Assembly: GCF_024399475.1 (NCBI RefSeq)
Contig: NZ_CP101620.1
Coordinates: 496,001-560,000 of the forward strand
From: Allocoprobacillus halotolerans
GTDB lineage: Bacteria > Bacillota_I > Bacilli_A > Erysipelotrichales > Coprobacillaceae
Reading direction: 5' to 3'
Length of the DNA: 64,000 nucleotides
In this document: positions 1 through 8,667 of the stretch, piece after piece
Layout of the letters: every line of letters starts with the position of its first letter
How positions within the stretch are numbered: position 1 is the first letter of the stretch
Notes under the pieces: generated by a model
What the model saw: the letters and a program-made list of their open reading frames with translations, nothing else
The model's database searches: none
What the model was told of the DNA's origin: nothing
Position numbers and translations under genes: made by a program

Positions 1-198
1 AATTTCAATCCCTGTTAAAAATCGTGCCACTTGACTTAAAAAACGTGCAATCAATTTCAAATGCAAATTCTTCCATAAAAAATGATAAATACGAAACATA
101 AACATAGCATGTAATCCTGGATAATTAATCACAACATTCAAAGGATGTCGTGCCGCTGGATCCATTTCTAATATTCTTCCTATTAATGTTTTCGCCAT
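1..198 (-). CDS. cysE: Serine O-acetyltransferase, N-terminal part (runs off window edge)
   Basis: The 66 codons visible encode the start of serine acetyltransferase, which makes O-acetylserine from serine and acetyl-CoA, the first committed step of cysteine synthesis. The family's N-terminal signature is clear: MDPAAR near residues 11-16, then NYPGLHA, a FRIYHFLW helix and [16 protein letters not shown] leading into the hexapeptide-repeat domain, which lies beyond base 1. The start ATG (198) has a good GAGGTGAGG ribosome binding site at about 202-210. An insertion sequence begins only 24 bases upstream of the start, so the native promoter is displaced. Identity is secure; whether it is still expressed is not known. 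Confidence 0.92.
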   Translation of the reverse strand, partial: MAKTLIGRILEMDPAARHPLNVVINYPGLHAMFMFRIYHFLWKNLHLKLIARFLSQVARFLTGIEI

Positions 199-213
199 TT
201 TCCTCACCTCTTT

Positions 214-221
214 TTCTTTAT
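214..221. repeat. Left copy of 8-bp target-site duplication of the IS
   Basis: TTCTTTAT immediately precedes the left inverted repeat and is repeated exactly at 2172-2179 immediately after the right inverted repeat. An identical 8-bp flank shows that the element transposed here and has not been rearranged since. Confidence 0.85.
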
Positions 222-347
222 GGTAGTGTCAAAAGTTGCTATATGACAACACAAATGCACTACTCTTGATTTGTTTTATTTGTTCTATTTTAATAATAAT
301 TTGTATTCTTATTTTTTTACTATTTCTCTAAAATTTGTATTAAAAAA

Positions 348-418
348 GTGAAATATCCATGTTATAGTATTCTTTACACAAAATCTAACGAAAGGATATT
401 TCACATGAATACTATAAC
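348..418 (+). promoter_or_regulatory. Interlocked inverted repeats over the transposase RBS and start codon
   Basis: Two arms and their complements occur in the order A-B-A'-B'. A (348-358, GTGAAATATCC) pairs perfectly with A' (394-404), and B (361-372, GTTATAGTATTC) pairs perfectly with B' (407-418). A' covers the AAGGA ribosome binding site; B' begins at the last base of the start codon. Each arm pair is separated by AT. Because the pairs interlock, the two hairpins exclude each other unless a pseudoknot forms. Either hairpin should limit translation of the transposase. Confidence 0.7.
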
Positions 419-1967
419 ACATATCTTAAATAATTTAAATTCTTTTTCTAAATCTAACTTTAAGTTTTCCAAATATATTGATTTCTTTCAGTTGATAAAG
501 TCTATCCCTCATTCTGTTGAGTATCATCTTAATTCCTCTGATTTTATTTATCACCTTGAGCAGGTGACAATCCATCTCGACTGGATGATTGATTTCTTTG
601 ATAAACACATCAATCCCTCTCTTAAAAAAGAGTTTAAGAAATTAAAGAAATCCAATAAGAATGATCATACCATTCCTTATGCCGACTTTAAAATTGACGA
701 GCCTCCTGTCTTCAAAAAGGAAGCACCTGTTCAGCTGAGTTTTGAAGATATTCTTAGAAATGCATTAAAGGATGGTCGTCCTATCAAGCCTGTCAACAGA
801 AGAAACAATAATTTTGACTTTAAGGGTGTCTGCCCTTTTTGTGGTGCTCCTCATGAATATATCTATGACAACAATGGTCGCGGTCAGTTCATGTGCAAGG
901 TATGCTGCCAGACATTCTCCCTGAAGATCTCTCTTTCCGGTGAAACGGGCATCTTCTGTCCTCATTGTGGCAAAAAGCTTGATATGAAGCACGACCGCCA
1001 GGGATATCTTGTTTTTGTATGCCCAAGCATGAAATGCCCCTATTACATCAAAAACAAAAAGCTTGTCGATGAAGGAAAGGGAGAACACCTTCTGACTTCA
1101 AGCAATCAGTACAGGCTTCGCTATCACTATCGTGACTTCAAGTTCAATCTTGACAATCTTAAAAAGGCTGAAGAAAACATCACAACTCCTGTCAATCTTT
1201 CAAGAATTCATTTTGATCACAGAATCCTTGGATTGGCATTGACCTATTACGTCAACTATGGTCTTTCTTCAAGAAAGACTGCACTGATCATCAGGGAAGT
1301 CCATGGCTTTAAAATATCACACCAGACAGTCATCAACTATGCGACAACTGTATCACGTCTGGTCAAGCCTCTTGTTGACAGGTATCCATACAGGCTTGGC
1401 TCCATATTGTCCGGCGATGAAACCTATATTAAGATAAGAGGCAAGAATCATTACGTGTTCTTCTGGTCTGATCCCAAGACAAAGATCATCACTTCTTACA
1501 CAATTTATCCCGTAAGAGATACAAAATGTGCCTGTACATCTATTTATGAGTGTCTAAGTCATTACAGTGAAATCCCAGATGACATGACTCTTATAACAGA
1601 TGGGAATCCAATCTATAATGCAGCACAGGTTTTCTTTGAAATCAATGGAATCAAGTTTGACCTGCATCAGGTCATCGGTGTAAAGAATCTTGATGAGGAA
1701 TCACAGAAATACAGACCTTTCAAGCAGATTGAGGAGCGCCTCAACAGGACATACAAGCAAAACTATCAGGGAACAAATGGCTATGACAGGCTTGAATGTG
1801 CAAATAGTTATATGGTCCTGTTTGTATGCTTCTTCAATTTCTTAAGAAGGCATTCAGCACTGAACTATAAGACGCCTGTTGATGACGGTCTGTTCAAAAA
1901 GGATATGCTTATGCCTGACAGATGGCTGCAACTTATCGAGTACAGCTCACAATATCACGCAGCATAG
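405..1967 (+). CDS. IS transposase with N-terminal zinc ribbons and DDE catalytic domain
   Basis: This 520-residue protein is the only gene of the insertion sequence and should cut and join its ends. The N-terminal third is helical; two CxxC zinc ribbons follow (CPFCG with CKVC, then CPHCG with CPSMKC), then a helix-turn-helix-like stretch and a DDE core. The acidic residues sit at about D338 (SGDETY), D399 (ITDGNP) and E443 (QIEERL), with the GKNHYVFFWSD strand after the first. I chose ATG 405 because AAAGGA stands at 391-396; an upstream in-frame ATG at 348 lies inside the inverted-repeat leader. The core resembles IS6/IS240-type DDE domains, but the family is not certain. Confidence 0.88.
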   Translation: MNTITHILNNLNSFSKSNFKFSKYIDFFQLIKSIPHSVEYHLNSSDFIYHLEQVTIHLDWMIDFFDKHINPSLKKEFKKLKKSNKNDHTIPYADFKIDEPPVFKKEAPVQLSFEDILRNALKDGRPIKPVNRRNNNFDFKGVCPFCGAPHEYIYDNNGRGQFMCKVCCQTFSLKISLSGETGIFCPHCGKKLDMKHDRQGYLVFVCPSMKCPYYIKNKKLVDEGKGEHLLTSSNQYRLRYHYRDFKFNLDNLKKAEENITTPVNLSRIHFDHRILGLALTYYVNYGLSSRKTALIIREVHGFKISHQTVINYATTVSRLVKPLVDRYPYRLGSILSGDETYIKIRGKNHYVFFWSDPKTKIITSYTIYPVRDTKCACTSIYECLSHYSEIPDDMTLITDGNPIYNAAQVFFEINGIKFDLHQVIGVKNLDEESQKYRPFKQIEERLNRTYKQNYQGTNGYDRLECANSYMVLFVCFFNFLRRHSALNYKTPVDDGLFKKDMLMPDRWLQLIEYSSQYHAA

Positions 1968-2017
1968 AAAGTTCACCATTTTTAAAAAAATGACGTGAGA
2001 AACGATACCCTCATTGC

Positions 2018-2038
2018 GCCCAAAAATGGGCTTTTTTT
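2018..2038 (+). terminator. Rho-independent terminator of the transposase gene
   Basis: GCCCA at 2018-2022 pairs with TGGGC at 2027-2031 across a four-base A loop and is followed by seven T. It stands 50 bases after the transposase stop, still inside the element. Confidence 0.85.
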
Positions 2039-2171
2039 ATTGGAAAGATGGCAGTCCGTAAATTTTGGAAAAAGACAAAGAAAGATTTTCAAATAAATAC
2101 ATCCTGCCAGAGTCATCGTACACTTTGTAAAGTTGCAAAGAGTAAAACTTTCATAGATTTTTGACTCTACC

Positions 2172-2179
2172 TTCTTTAT
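2172..2179. repeat. Right copy of 8-bp target-site duplication of the IS
   Basis: TTCTTTAT directly follows the right inverted repeat and matches 214-221 exactly. Removing 222-2171 and one copy restores a continuous cysE upstream region. Confidence 0.85.
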
Positions 2180-2292
2180 ATTTAATCATAAAATAGTCAA
2201 TTAGACAAATCATATTATCATTTTTATATTATCATATGATATTTCATACTTTCATGTTTTCACTTTTATCCTATTTTTATATTCTATTTTAA

Positions 2293-2324
2293 AAAAAGAA
2301 TAGCTCATTCTTAGCTATTCTTAC
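2293..2324 (-). terminator. Terminator of the PH-domain gene
   Basis: On the minus strand AAGAATAGCT and AGCTATTCTT form a 10-bp stem with a 7-base loop, followed by a run of T. It lies 20 bases past the stop of the upstream minus-strand gene, which means cysE is unlikely to be read through from it. Confidence 0.8.
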
Positions 2325-2345
2325 TATTCAATATAGAATTTGAAA

Positions 2346-2860
2346 TTATTTTGATTGCGCTTCTTTTGCCGCTTTCTTTTCTGCTTTTCTTCTTTCCTTA
2401 CGATCTCTCTTTTCTAAAATACGATATACATCAGTATACTCTTGAACTGTACAATGAATTCTTTTATTAGCTTTCATAACTTCATGTACAAATTCAACTC
2501 TTTGTTTAGGAAAGAAACAATATCTTTTCTTAACATCTGTGTAAATTTCAATCGCATGTGGTCTTGTCGCTAAATCTGCCCAACGTGGAACAGGATCACA
2601 AATTGTTTCACAATGCATTAAATCGACATGACTATTTTTCCATAAAGCATAATGAACTGTTAATTCCTTTTTTGAATTGAATATTTATAAGGACGCATTC
2701 CAATAAATACAATAAAACAAAGGGCAGTGAAAATAACCATCACAATAGTTGACTGCATACTTTGTGTAAATGCTGTAAATACTGTATAAAAAACTAATGC
2801 TCCAAGAAAAATAATTGTCGCCATATTGATTCTATATTTGAACTCTTTAACTTCTTCCAT
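2346..2860 (-). CDS. Two-TM membrane protein with bacterial PH-like domain (frame broken)
   Basis: The reconstructed protein of about 171 residues has two membrane helices (near residues 15-55, IIFLGALVFYTVF and TIVMVIFTALCFIVFIG) and then a bacterial PH-like domain with the pattern YKYSI, LTVHYALWKN and IEIYTDVKKRYCFFP, ending in a charged Lys/Glu tail. Two open frames encode it, broken at the T run 2668-2673 (six; seven would restore the frame). The start ATG 2860 has GAGGA at 2866-2870; an earlier ATG at 2893 lies in the promoter. The break is most likely a sequencing indel. The role of such small PH proteins is unknown; they are membrane-anchored. Confidence 0.68.
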
Positions 2861-2884
2861 AAAAATCCTCGCTTCCCTTTGTCT

Positions 2885-2913
2885 ATTATACATGATATAT
2901 AAATAAATAACAA
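2885..2913 (-). promoter_or_regulatory. Promoter of the PH-domain gene
   Basis: On the minus strand TTGTTA (2908-2913) and TATAAT (2885-2890) are 17 bases apart. The -10 box overlaps the ATG at 2893, which rules that ATG out as the start. Confidence 0.75.
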
Positions 2914-2921
2914 TTTAAACT

Positions 2922-4269
2922 TTAAAAATCATTATCACTTTCTATAGATTTTCCATTTGTAGAAATAACCTCTTTAAACCATTCAAAAGATTTCTTCTTA
3001 TATCGTTTCATATCCTTCAAATCATCATTATCACGATTAACATAAATCATTCCATAACGCTTATTCATATCAGCCTGAGAAGATAAAATATCAATAGGTC
3101 CCCAAACCAAATAACCTCGACAATCCACACCTTCATCTATAGCTTTACCAACTTGTTGAATGTGCTGACATAAATAAGCAATACGTTCATCATCTATAAC
3201 CGTATCATTTTCAAAATGATCCTCTACACCTAAACCATTTTCTACAACCATCACAGGTAAACGATATTTTTCATAAATATCTCTAAGTGCAATCCGAAGT
3301 CCAATTGGATCAATTGACCATCCCCATTTCGATGTTTCTAAATAAGGATTATTCATAGCTTGATAACAATGATGGGTATATTGAACAACATCACTATTAT
3401 AATAACTTAAAGATATCCAATCAACCGTATTTTCTTTCATAACCTTCAAATCATTTTCTTCCATTATAGGCATTGTATGTTCACGTTTCATTTTATTTAA
3501 AAAATAAGGTGTATATTCACCATGTACAAAAACATCTAAAAAAACATTTGTTTTGGCCATATGATTTCTCGCCATCAATTCATCCAATGGACGACATGAT
3601 GCCCCATAATGAGGAATATATAAAAGCATTCCCAACATTAAACCATCTTCAATCGTATGCACTTTTTCAGTAACTCTGGCATGAGCATAAAGCGAATGAT
3701 GCATTAATTGATGAAAAAATAATTCCTCACTGACACCCTCAGGACAAATAGCTCCATAAGCTAATTTATGACCGTCCAAAATAATACCATTATGCTCATT
3801 GAAAGAAATCCATTTTTTAACACGATCACCATATCTATCTATCATTTTATAAGCATATTTTATAAACTGCTCAACAACAATACGTGAATAAAAACCATTA
3901 TATTTTTGATGGAGAATCATTGGCATTTCAAAATGATATAATGAACAGACTGGTTCCATACCATGAGCAATCAAACTATCAATAAAACGATCATAAAAAG
4001 CCATTCCTTCCTCATTGAAATGAAAACCATCAGGCATCACTCTCGACCAATCTATTGAAAAACGATAACATTGAAAGCCCATTTCTTCAAATAAAGCAAA
4101 ATCCTCTTCATAACGATGATAACTATCAATACCATCATGAAAATCTGATGCATCTGCTCTTGCTAATAAATCACAAACCGCAGAAGCTTTGCCACCTAAT
4201 TGATATGCTCCTTCACTTTGATGTGCAGTAATCAGCTCCACCCCATAAAAAATGATCAGGAAATCCCAT
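2922..4269 (-). CDS. 6-phospho-beta-glucosidase, glycoside hydrolase family 1 (frame broken near start)
   Basis: GH1 enzyme of about 448 residues that cleaves phosphorylated beta-glucosides delivered by a PTS. The acid/base Glu lies in SFNEHN, the nucleophile in VVENGLG, and the C-terminal KRYGMIYVNRD plus RYKKKSFEWF block is typical of the 6-phospho branch. The true start is ATG 4269 (GGAGTGAGA at 4272-4280), giving MGFPDHFLWGGA. One extra base near 4233 then shifts the frame; the family sequence resumes at ITAHQSEGAYQ. A GTG at 4277 would keep an open frame but loses the conserved N-terminus. It follows the PTS IIC gene, with a terminator-like hairpin between them. Confidence 0.87.
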
Positions 4270-4298
4270 TGTCTCACTCCTTGCTATTTATCATGATA

Positions 4299-4350
4299 TA
4301 AAAAAGGTTGAATGCTTTCAATAGCAAACTATTTAAGCATTAACCTTTTT
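4299..4350 (-). terminator. Terminator or attenuator between PTS IIC and GH1 genes
   Basis: On the minus strand a 16-bp stem with one bulge (AAAAAGGTT-AATGCTT against AAGCATTCAACCTTTTT) precedes a T run and then the GH1 ribosome binding site. As no separate GH1 promoter is obvious, it may set the ratio of the two gene products by partial read-through. Confidence 0.75.
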
Positions 4351-4366
4351 ATTTCAATTTTAATTC

Positions 4367-5794
4367 TTATTCAGCTTCAGCAGCTTGTTTATTTTGATAT
4401 CTTTCATAGAAGATAACAAATGGAGTATAGATAACTGTAACTAATACAACTGCAAGCAATTGACATACAGCACCCATTGGGTTACCACCAGTTGCTAAGA
4501 ATCCGTAGAAGACAGGTGGCATTGTCCATGGTACTTCAAGTACAACTAAAGGCATGATTCCCATAAGTGTTAATACATAACCCATAATAATACTTAATAC
4601 AGGTGCTAAGATAAATGGAATACCTAAGATTGGGTTTAATACCAATGGAATACCAAATGTTACAGTTTCGTTGATGTTGAATAATCCAGGAACTACTGAT
4701 AATGTAGCGATAGCACGGTTATCAGCACGTTTACCAAAGATAAAGATAGCGATAACTAAACCTAAAGTAACCCCAGAACCACCGAATTCACCAAACATAA
4801 CTAACATACCTAAGTTTAATTTTTGCCAACCCATTGCTTCAATTTCAGGAGTTAATGGCATAGTTTCACCTTTTGTAAATAATGCAGTGTTAGCATATAA
4901 TAAAGGTTTGAAGATTGGTTCTTTAATAGCAGCCATCATGTTGTTACCATGAATACCAACTAACCAGAATAATGAGATTAATACATACATCAAACATACA
5001 GCGAAAATGTTTCCACCAATAATTTTACTTAATGGTTGTTGGATATAGTATGAAATTAAATCATTTAAATATTTACCAGTTGCTAAATATGCAACATGAC
5101 CAATTAATCCAACGATAACTAACATTAAGAATGCTGGAATTAAAACTTCGAATGCACGAGATACACCTGGAGGTACTTGTTCAGGCATTTTAATCTTTAA
5201 TGCATCTTGTTTTCTTAACCATCCAAAAATTTCCATAGCTACGATACCAACGATTAATGCAGTGAATAAACCAGTTGCACCAGTATAGTTAGCACTAATA
5301 CCAGAGAAAGCACCTGGAGTTAAATCACCTAATTGTTGACCAATTGTCATAGCGACTTCTTTACCATCAGCACCTACAGTCATTACAGCTTTTCCAGCTG
5401 CATCAGTAAGACCTAAACCAGCTACAGAGTTGCTGTTTGGAGTAACAACTAACCAAGCAATAAATGATAATACTGCTGGGAAAGCTCCAGTTTCTCCGTT
5501 AGCTTCAGCAATTTCTTGCCCTACTAACATAACAATACCAATAGAGATACATGAGATAGTTGCAAATTGAATTGCAGCGAATACAGGGTTAATTACTTCT
5601 AAAGCCATGATTGGTTCCCATAAAGCTCCTAAACCACTTGAACTGTTAACCAATACGTTTGTCCATAAAACCCCAATGGCACCAGCGATAGTTGCTGGCA
5701 TAAAGTTTTGGAACGCATTTTTAATAGAACCTAAGTACTTGTTTTGACCGCACCAAGCTCCAATACGCCCTAGCTTATCAGCAAAAGCATCCAT
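4367..5794 (-). CDS. PTS EIIC permease, lactose/cellobiose family
   Basis: A membrane permease of 475 residues that imports and helps phosphorylate a beta-glucoside or similar disaccharide. It shows about ten hydrophobic segments, the N-terminal AFQNFMPATIAGAIG region, and the WLVGIHGNN motif typical of the Lac-family EIIC substrate site; NINETVTFGIPLVLNP matches the conserved C-terminal loop. ATG 5794 follows AAGGGAGGA. A cognate IIA is not in the window; a Lac-type IIB lies at 17727-18026. GH1 downstream would hydrolyse the imported phospho-sugar. A promoter and a palindrome upstream suggest sugar-responsive control. Substrate is inferred from the GH1 partner. Confidence 0.92.
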   Translation of the reverse strand: MDAFADKLGRIGAWCGQNKYLGSIKNAFQNFMPATIAGAIGVLWTNVLVNSSSGLGALWEPIMALEVINPVFAAIQFATISCISIGIVMLVGQEIAEANGETGAFPAVLSFIAWLVVTPNSNSVAGLGLTDAAGKAVMTVGADGKEVAMTIGQQLGDLTPGAFSGISANYTGATGLFTALIVGIVAMEIFGWLRKQDALKIKMPEQVPPGVSRAFEVLIPAFLMLVIVGLIGHVAYLATGKYLNDLISYYIQQPLSKIIGGNIFAVCLMYVLISLFWLVGIHGNNMMAAIKEPIFKPLLYANTALFTKGETMPLTPEIEAMGWQKLNLGMLVMFGEFGGSGVTLGLVIAIFIFGKRADNRAIATLSVVPGLFNINETVTFGIPLVLNPILGIPFILAPVLSIIMGYVLTLMGIMPLVVLEVPWTMPPVFYGFLATGGNPMGAVCQLLAVVLVTVIYTPFVIFYERYQNKQAAEAE

Positions 5795-5831
5795 AAAATT
5801 TTTCCTCCCTTAAAATATTTTTGACAATATA

Positions 5832-5860
5832 AGTATAAAATTTTTTTCTATAAAGGTCAA
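5832..5860 (-). promoter_or_regulatory. Promoter of the beta-glucoside PTS operon
   Basis: On the minus strand TTGACC (5855-5860) and TATACT (5832-5837) have a 17-base spacer, about 45 bases upstream of the IIC start. Confidence 0.8.
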
Positions 5861-5871
5861 TGCTTTTATAT

Positions 5872-5890
5872 GAAAAGTATGGTACTTTTC
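5872..5890. promoter_or_regulatory. Operator-like palindrome upstream of the PTS promoter
   Basis: GAAAAGTA and TACTTTTC form a perfect 8-bp dyad around a 3-base centre, ending 12 bases upstream of the -35 box. A second half site AAAGTATGG follows at about 5895. The position suits an activator or an anti-repressor more than a simple roadblock; the regulator is not in the window and is not known. Confidence 0.55.
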
Positions 5891-6014
5891 CAATAAAGTA
5901 TGGTTTTAAGGCTACTTTTTTACTTATTTTTTATTTTATTTTACTTATTTTTGAACCTTATACCTTCATTTTTGATAAAAATTGACAACTATCATTCCCT
6001 TTTGCTCCAATTAT

Positions 6015-6050
6015 AAAAAGGCAGTTATCAATAAAGATAACGCCTTTTAT
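6015..6050 (-). terminator. Terminator of the DUF6930-like gene
   Basis: AAAAGGCGTTATC pairs with GATAACTGCCTTTTT on the minus strand with a single bulge and ends in a T run, 12 bases past the stop. Confidence 0.8.
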
Positions 6051-6061
6051 TACAATCTGTT

Positions 6062-7039
6062 TTACATAAATGCTTCCATATCATCTAAAATGAAATCAAT
6101 CATAGATAAAGGTGTGATATGTATTTCTATTCCACACTCATGACATAGAGATGATAAAGCGTTGTAGACTCTTGGATTTCTAACATAGATATCTGTTGGT
6201 TTGCCATACTCTTCAAGTAATGTACAGAATAAATACAAACATTCTTGTGATTGCTCTTCTTCCACTTTTAGCATCTTAGCATTGACAATTTCCTGTGATT
6301 CTAATTCCATTGCCAAAAAGACAAGACCACTTAAAGGACGATCATATGCTTCATCTATAAAACCACCTCTTAGATATTCTAAATCAATGATAAATTCTCT
6401 AGAACTTTGCGATAGATTTCTAACAAATTCTTTGTCAGTCAATTCTAATCTAGGAAATTTATCTTTGACCAAAGGTAAATCTCTTGCTTCATAAATCCAT
6501 TTTTGATCATAATAAGCATAAAGCATTTGACCTTCTTCAAAATCAACATCGACTTCTTGATGCATATAAGCTTTCATCAAAGGAATCAATTGTTTAAAAA
6601 CATCAAGCATAATTTGTGCTTGAATATCATTGATTTCATAAGGATAAAATCTTGATTGAAATGATAGAAAATAAGGCCAGTTTCCTCTTCCACGATATTT
6701 AAATCCCAGTGCTTTTATCATTTCTTTTTGTCCTTTAGGCACTTCTTCACGATTTCCCATATAGAACGTTAAACATGTCTGATCATACATTACATACTGT
6801 GTTACTCTCACTTCTTCATATTCACAAGATATACTTTGCAAATCAGACCAACCCTGTTCACCTTCATAAATAGATAAACCAATACAATCACCTAATTTTC
6901 CCATAATTGTACAATAATAAGTTGTATCATTGATTTCTATACCTACAAAATCCTGACTCCATACATGTTGCCAAGGTTGAAGTTGAATCCACTCATTTAC
7001 ACAACTATATAATTCTTTCCATAATTCTTTTTGTTTCAT
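6062..7039 (-). CDS. Conserved hypothetical protein, DUF7309/DUF6930-like
   Basis: A soluble protein of 325 residues with no signal or membrane segment. The N-terminal half (about 1-160, with ELYSCVNEWIQLQPW and a GRGNWPYF motif) resembles DUF7309, and the C-terminal part (about 200-320, with PTDIYVRNPRVYNALSSLC) resembles DUF6930; the two are often joined in Bacillota. Function is not known, and no catalytic motif is evident to me. ATG 7039 has AAGGAGATA just upstream. It is a single gene between two terminators. Confidence 0.65.
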   Translation of the reverse strand: MKQKELWKELYSCVNEWIQLQPWQHVWSQDFVGIEINDTTYYCTIMGKLGDCIGLSIYEGEQGWSDLQSISCEYEEVRVTQYVMYDQTCLTFYMGNREEVPKGQKEMIKALGFKYRGRGNWPYFLSFQSRFYPYEINDIQAQIMLDVFKQLIPLMKAYMHQEVDVDFEEGQMLYAYYDQKWIYEARDLPLVKDKFPRLELTDKEFVRNLSQSSREFIIDLEYLRGGFIDEAYDRPLSGLVFLAMELESQEIVNAKMLKVEEEQSQECLYLFCTLLEEYGKPTDIYVRNPRVYNALSSLCHECGIEIHITPLSMIDFILDDMEAFM

Positions 7040-7092
7040 ATTATCTTATCTCCTTGTTTTTATTATATATAAAAACAAGGAAAAAGAAATCA

Positions 7093-7958
7093 TTATTTAA
7101 TTAATTGACGAGGATTTTTATTCATCATAATCTCTTTTTGTCTTTGCAAAGAGGCATAAGCATAAATACTCGTTGTTGTGATAGAGCTATGACCTAATAT
7201 TTTTTGAATATAAGTAATATCAACATCTTGTTCTAACAACATCGTCGCAAAAGTATGACGAAACATATGTGGTGTGACATGATATCCATTGGTATACCTG
7301 TTGATAATATGACGCACTGATTGATCAGTTAAACGATGATACTGATTATTCATAAAAAAATACTCTTGTTGTTGCATTTTATCAAAAAAGACCTGTTGAT
7401 AGTTTTTTAGCGCCTTATAGACATCATGCCCAAGATAAATCACTCTTTCCTTAGCATTCTTTCCATAAATAATCAAATATTTTTCTTCTAAATCAATATC
7501 CTTTTTTTGATAGCACAAAGCTCTGAAACTCTAATACCCGTAGACATCAGTAATTCTATAACAGCTTTGTCTCTTTGAATAAAAGCATGATGTTCATGAT
7601 TTAAATGATGAAATAAATCTTGTAATTGATGATATTGGATAATGCGTGGTAAAGTTTTTTCTTCTTGAATTTTATATCTAATTTTATTCATAGGATTTTC
7701 CTGAAACATTTCATAAAATACCATATCTTCAAAAAAAGCATGTAAACTGGCTAACTTACGTTTCACTGTCTTAGGTCTAAACTTTCCATTTAAATAATGA
7801 ATATAATAGGATATTTCCTCTTTGTTTAATTCTTTATCCATCATAAAGAAATAAAATTGTTTTAAATCAATGCGATATGCTTTTAAAGTATGTTGACTTA
7901 ATCTTTTATTTTCACACTGACTTAAATAAAATGATAAATGTTCTAATGTTAGTTGCAT
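7093..7958 (-). CDS. Tyrosine recombinase, XerC/XerD-like (frame broken)
   Basis: A 288-residue site-specific recombinase when the frame is restored. An N-terminal SAM-like core-binding domain (about 1-100) precedes a catalytic domain with Arg in GIRVSELCAI, HMFRH, GHSSITTTSIYAYA, that is R...HxxR...H...Y. The frame breaks in the seven-T run at 7502-7508 (eight would restore KKKDIDLEEK). ATG 7958 follows AAGGAGGAAAAAAT. There are no other mobile-element genes beside it and the size is that of Xer proteins, so a chromosomal role is as likely as an integrase role. Whether it is the dif recombinase cannot be told from here. Confidence 0.83.
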
Positions 7959-8025
7959 ATTTTTTCCTCCTTTTTTACTCATTATACAAAATGTTTAAAA
8001 TAAAAGAAAAAAGAATAGTGACTCA

Positions 8026-8667
8026 CTATTCTTGTAAAACACGTTTTTCAATTTGAAAAATATCAACTTTATAAATCAAAATATATAAAATTATCGCTAG
8101 CAAACAAGCTGCCACAGCATCCAAAATAGAATGTTGTTTCACAAACATTGTTGATAAAGTAATCATCAAGGCAGATACAATCGCAAAGATTTGCATAATC
8201 CTTGAATGTTTAAAATCTTGACACTTGATTAATGCAATAGCACACCCTATTGAATTATAAACATGGATACTTGGAAAAACATTTTGACTCTTATCTGCCT
8301 GATAAATAAATTCAGTTAAATAGATTGATAAAGAATTTCCTTCAAGCACTGGTCTATGATCAAAGCTAGTTGGATAAATTGTAAAAATTATTAAACAAAT
8401 GGTCATACCAATAAAAAGGAAAGCAACACATTTATAAAAATCCTGACGATGCCAAAAAAACAAATAAGCAATCGTTCCCGCTACAAAAAGAAACCAGTAA
8501 ATATAAGGATAGATAAACCATGAAACAAAAGGAATCATCGCATCTATTGTCACATAAACATCATGAAAAGAAATATCTCTTAACTGTAATCCAAAATACC
8601 ATGGCAAATAAATAATAAAATATGTAAAGACCCAAGCATGACGATAACGATACAAAATAGACTTCAT
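8026..8667 (-). CDS. PAP2-family membrane phosphatase
   Basis: An integral membrane protein of 213 residues with about six helices. The PAP2 signatures are present: FPSIHV (about 132-137) and KQHSILDAVAA (about 172-182) with the two conserved His and Asp; the first KxxxxxxRP motif is replaced by FDHRPVLEGN. Proteins of this type dephosphorylate lipid pyrophosphates or transfer phospho-groups on lipids. Its ATG overlaps the stop of the glycosyltransferase (TAATG), so it is translationally coupled to the glf cluster and probably acts on a lipid-linked intermediate of the same glycan. Confidence 0.82.
   Translation of the reverse strand: MKSILYRYRHAWVFTYFIIYLPWYFGLQLRDISFHDVYVTIDAMIPFVSWFIYPYIYWFLFVAGTIAYLFFWHRQDFYKCVAFLFIGMTICLIIFTIYPTSFDHRPVLEGNSLSIYLTEFIYQADKSQNVFPSIHVYNSIGCAIALIKCQDFKHSRIMQIFAIVSALMITLSTMFVKQHSILDAVAACLLAIILYILIYKVDIFQIEKRVLQE

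Larger units (their letters stand above)
222..2171 (+). mobile_element. Complete insertion sequence, 1950 bp, one transposase gene
   Basis: The element is bounded by imperfect inverted repeats: GGTAGTGTCAAAA at 222-234 and the reverse complement GGTAGAGTCAAAA at 2159-2171 (one mismatch in 13). It is flanked by an exact 8-bp duplication and contains a single transposase with an upstream leader and its own terminator. Eight-base duplications are typical of several DDE families (IS6, ISL3, IS1595 groups); the long zinc-finger transposase does not let me assign one with certainty. Codon use inside the gene is GC-richer than the chromosomal neighbours, which suggests recent arrival. It lies between cysE and the next gene upstream. 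Confidence 0.85.

Noticed and set aside
765-1088. Open frame of 107 codons antisense to the transposase
   Set aside because: It mirrors conserved zinc-ribbon codons and has no ribosome site or family match.
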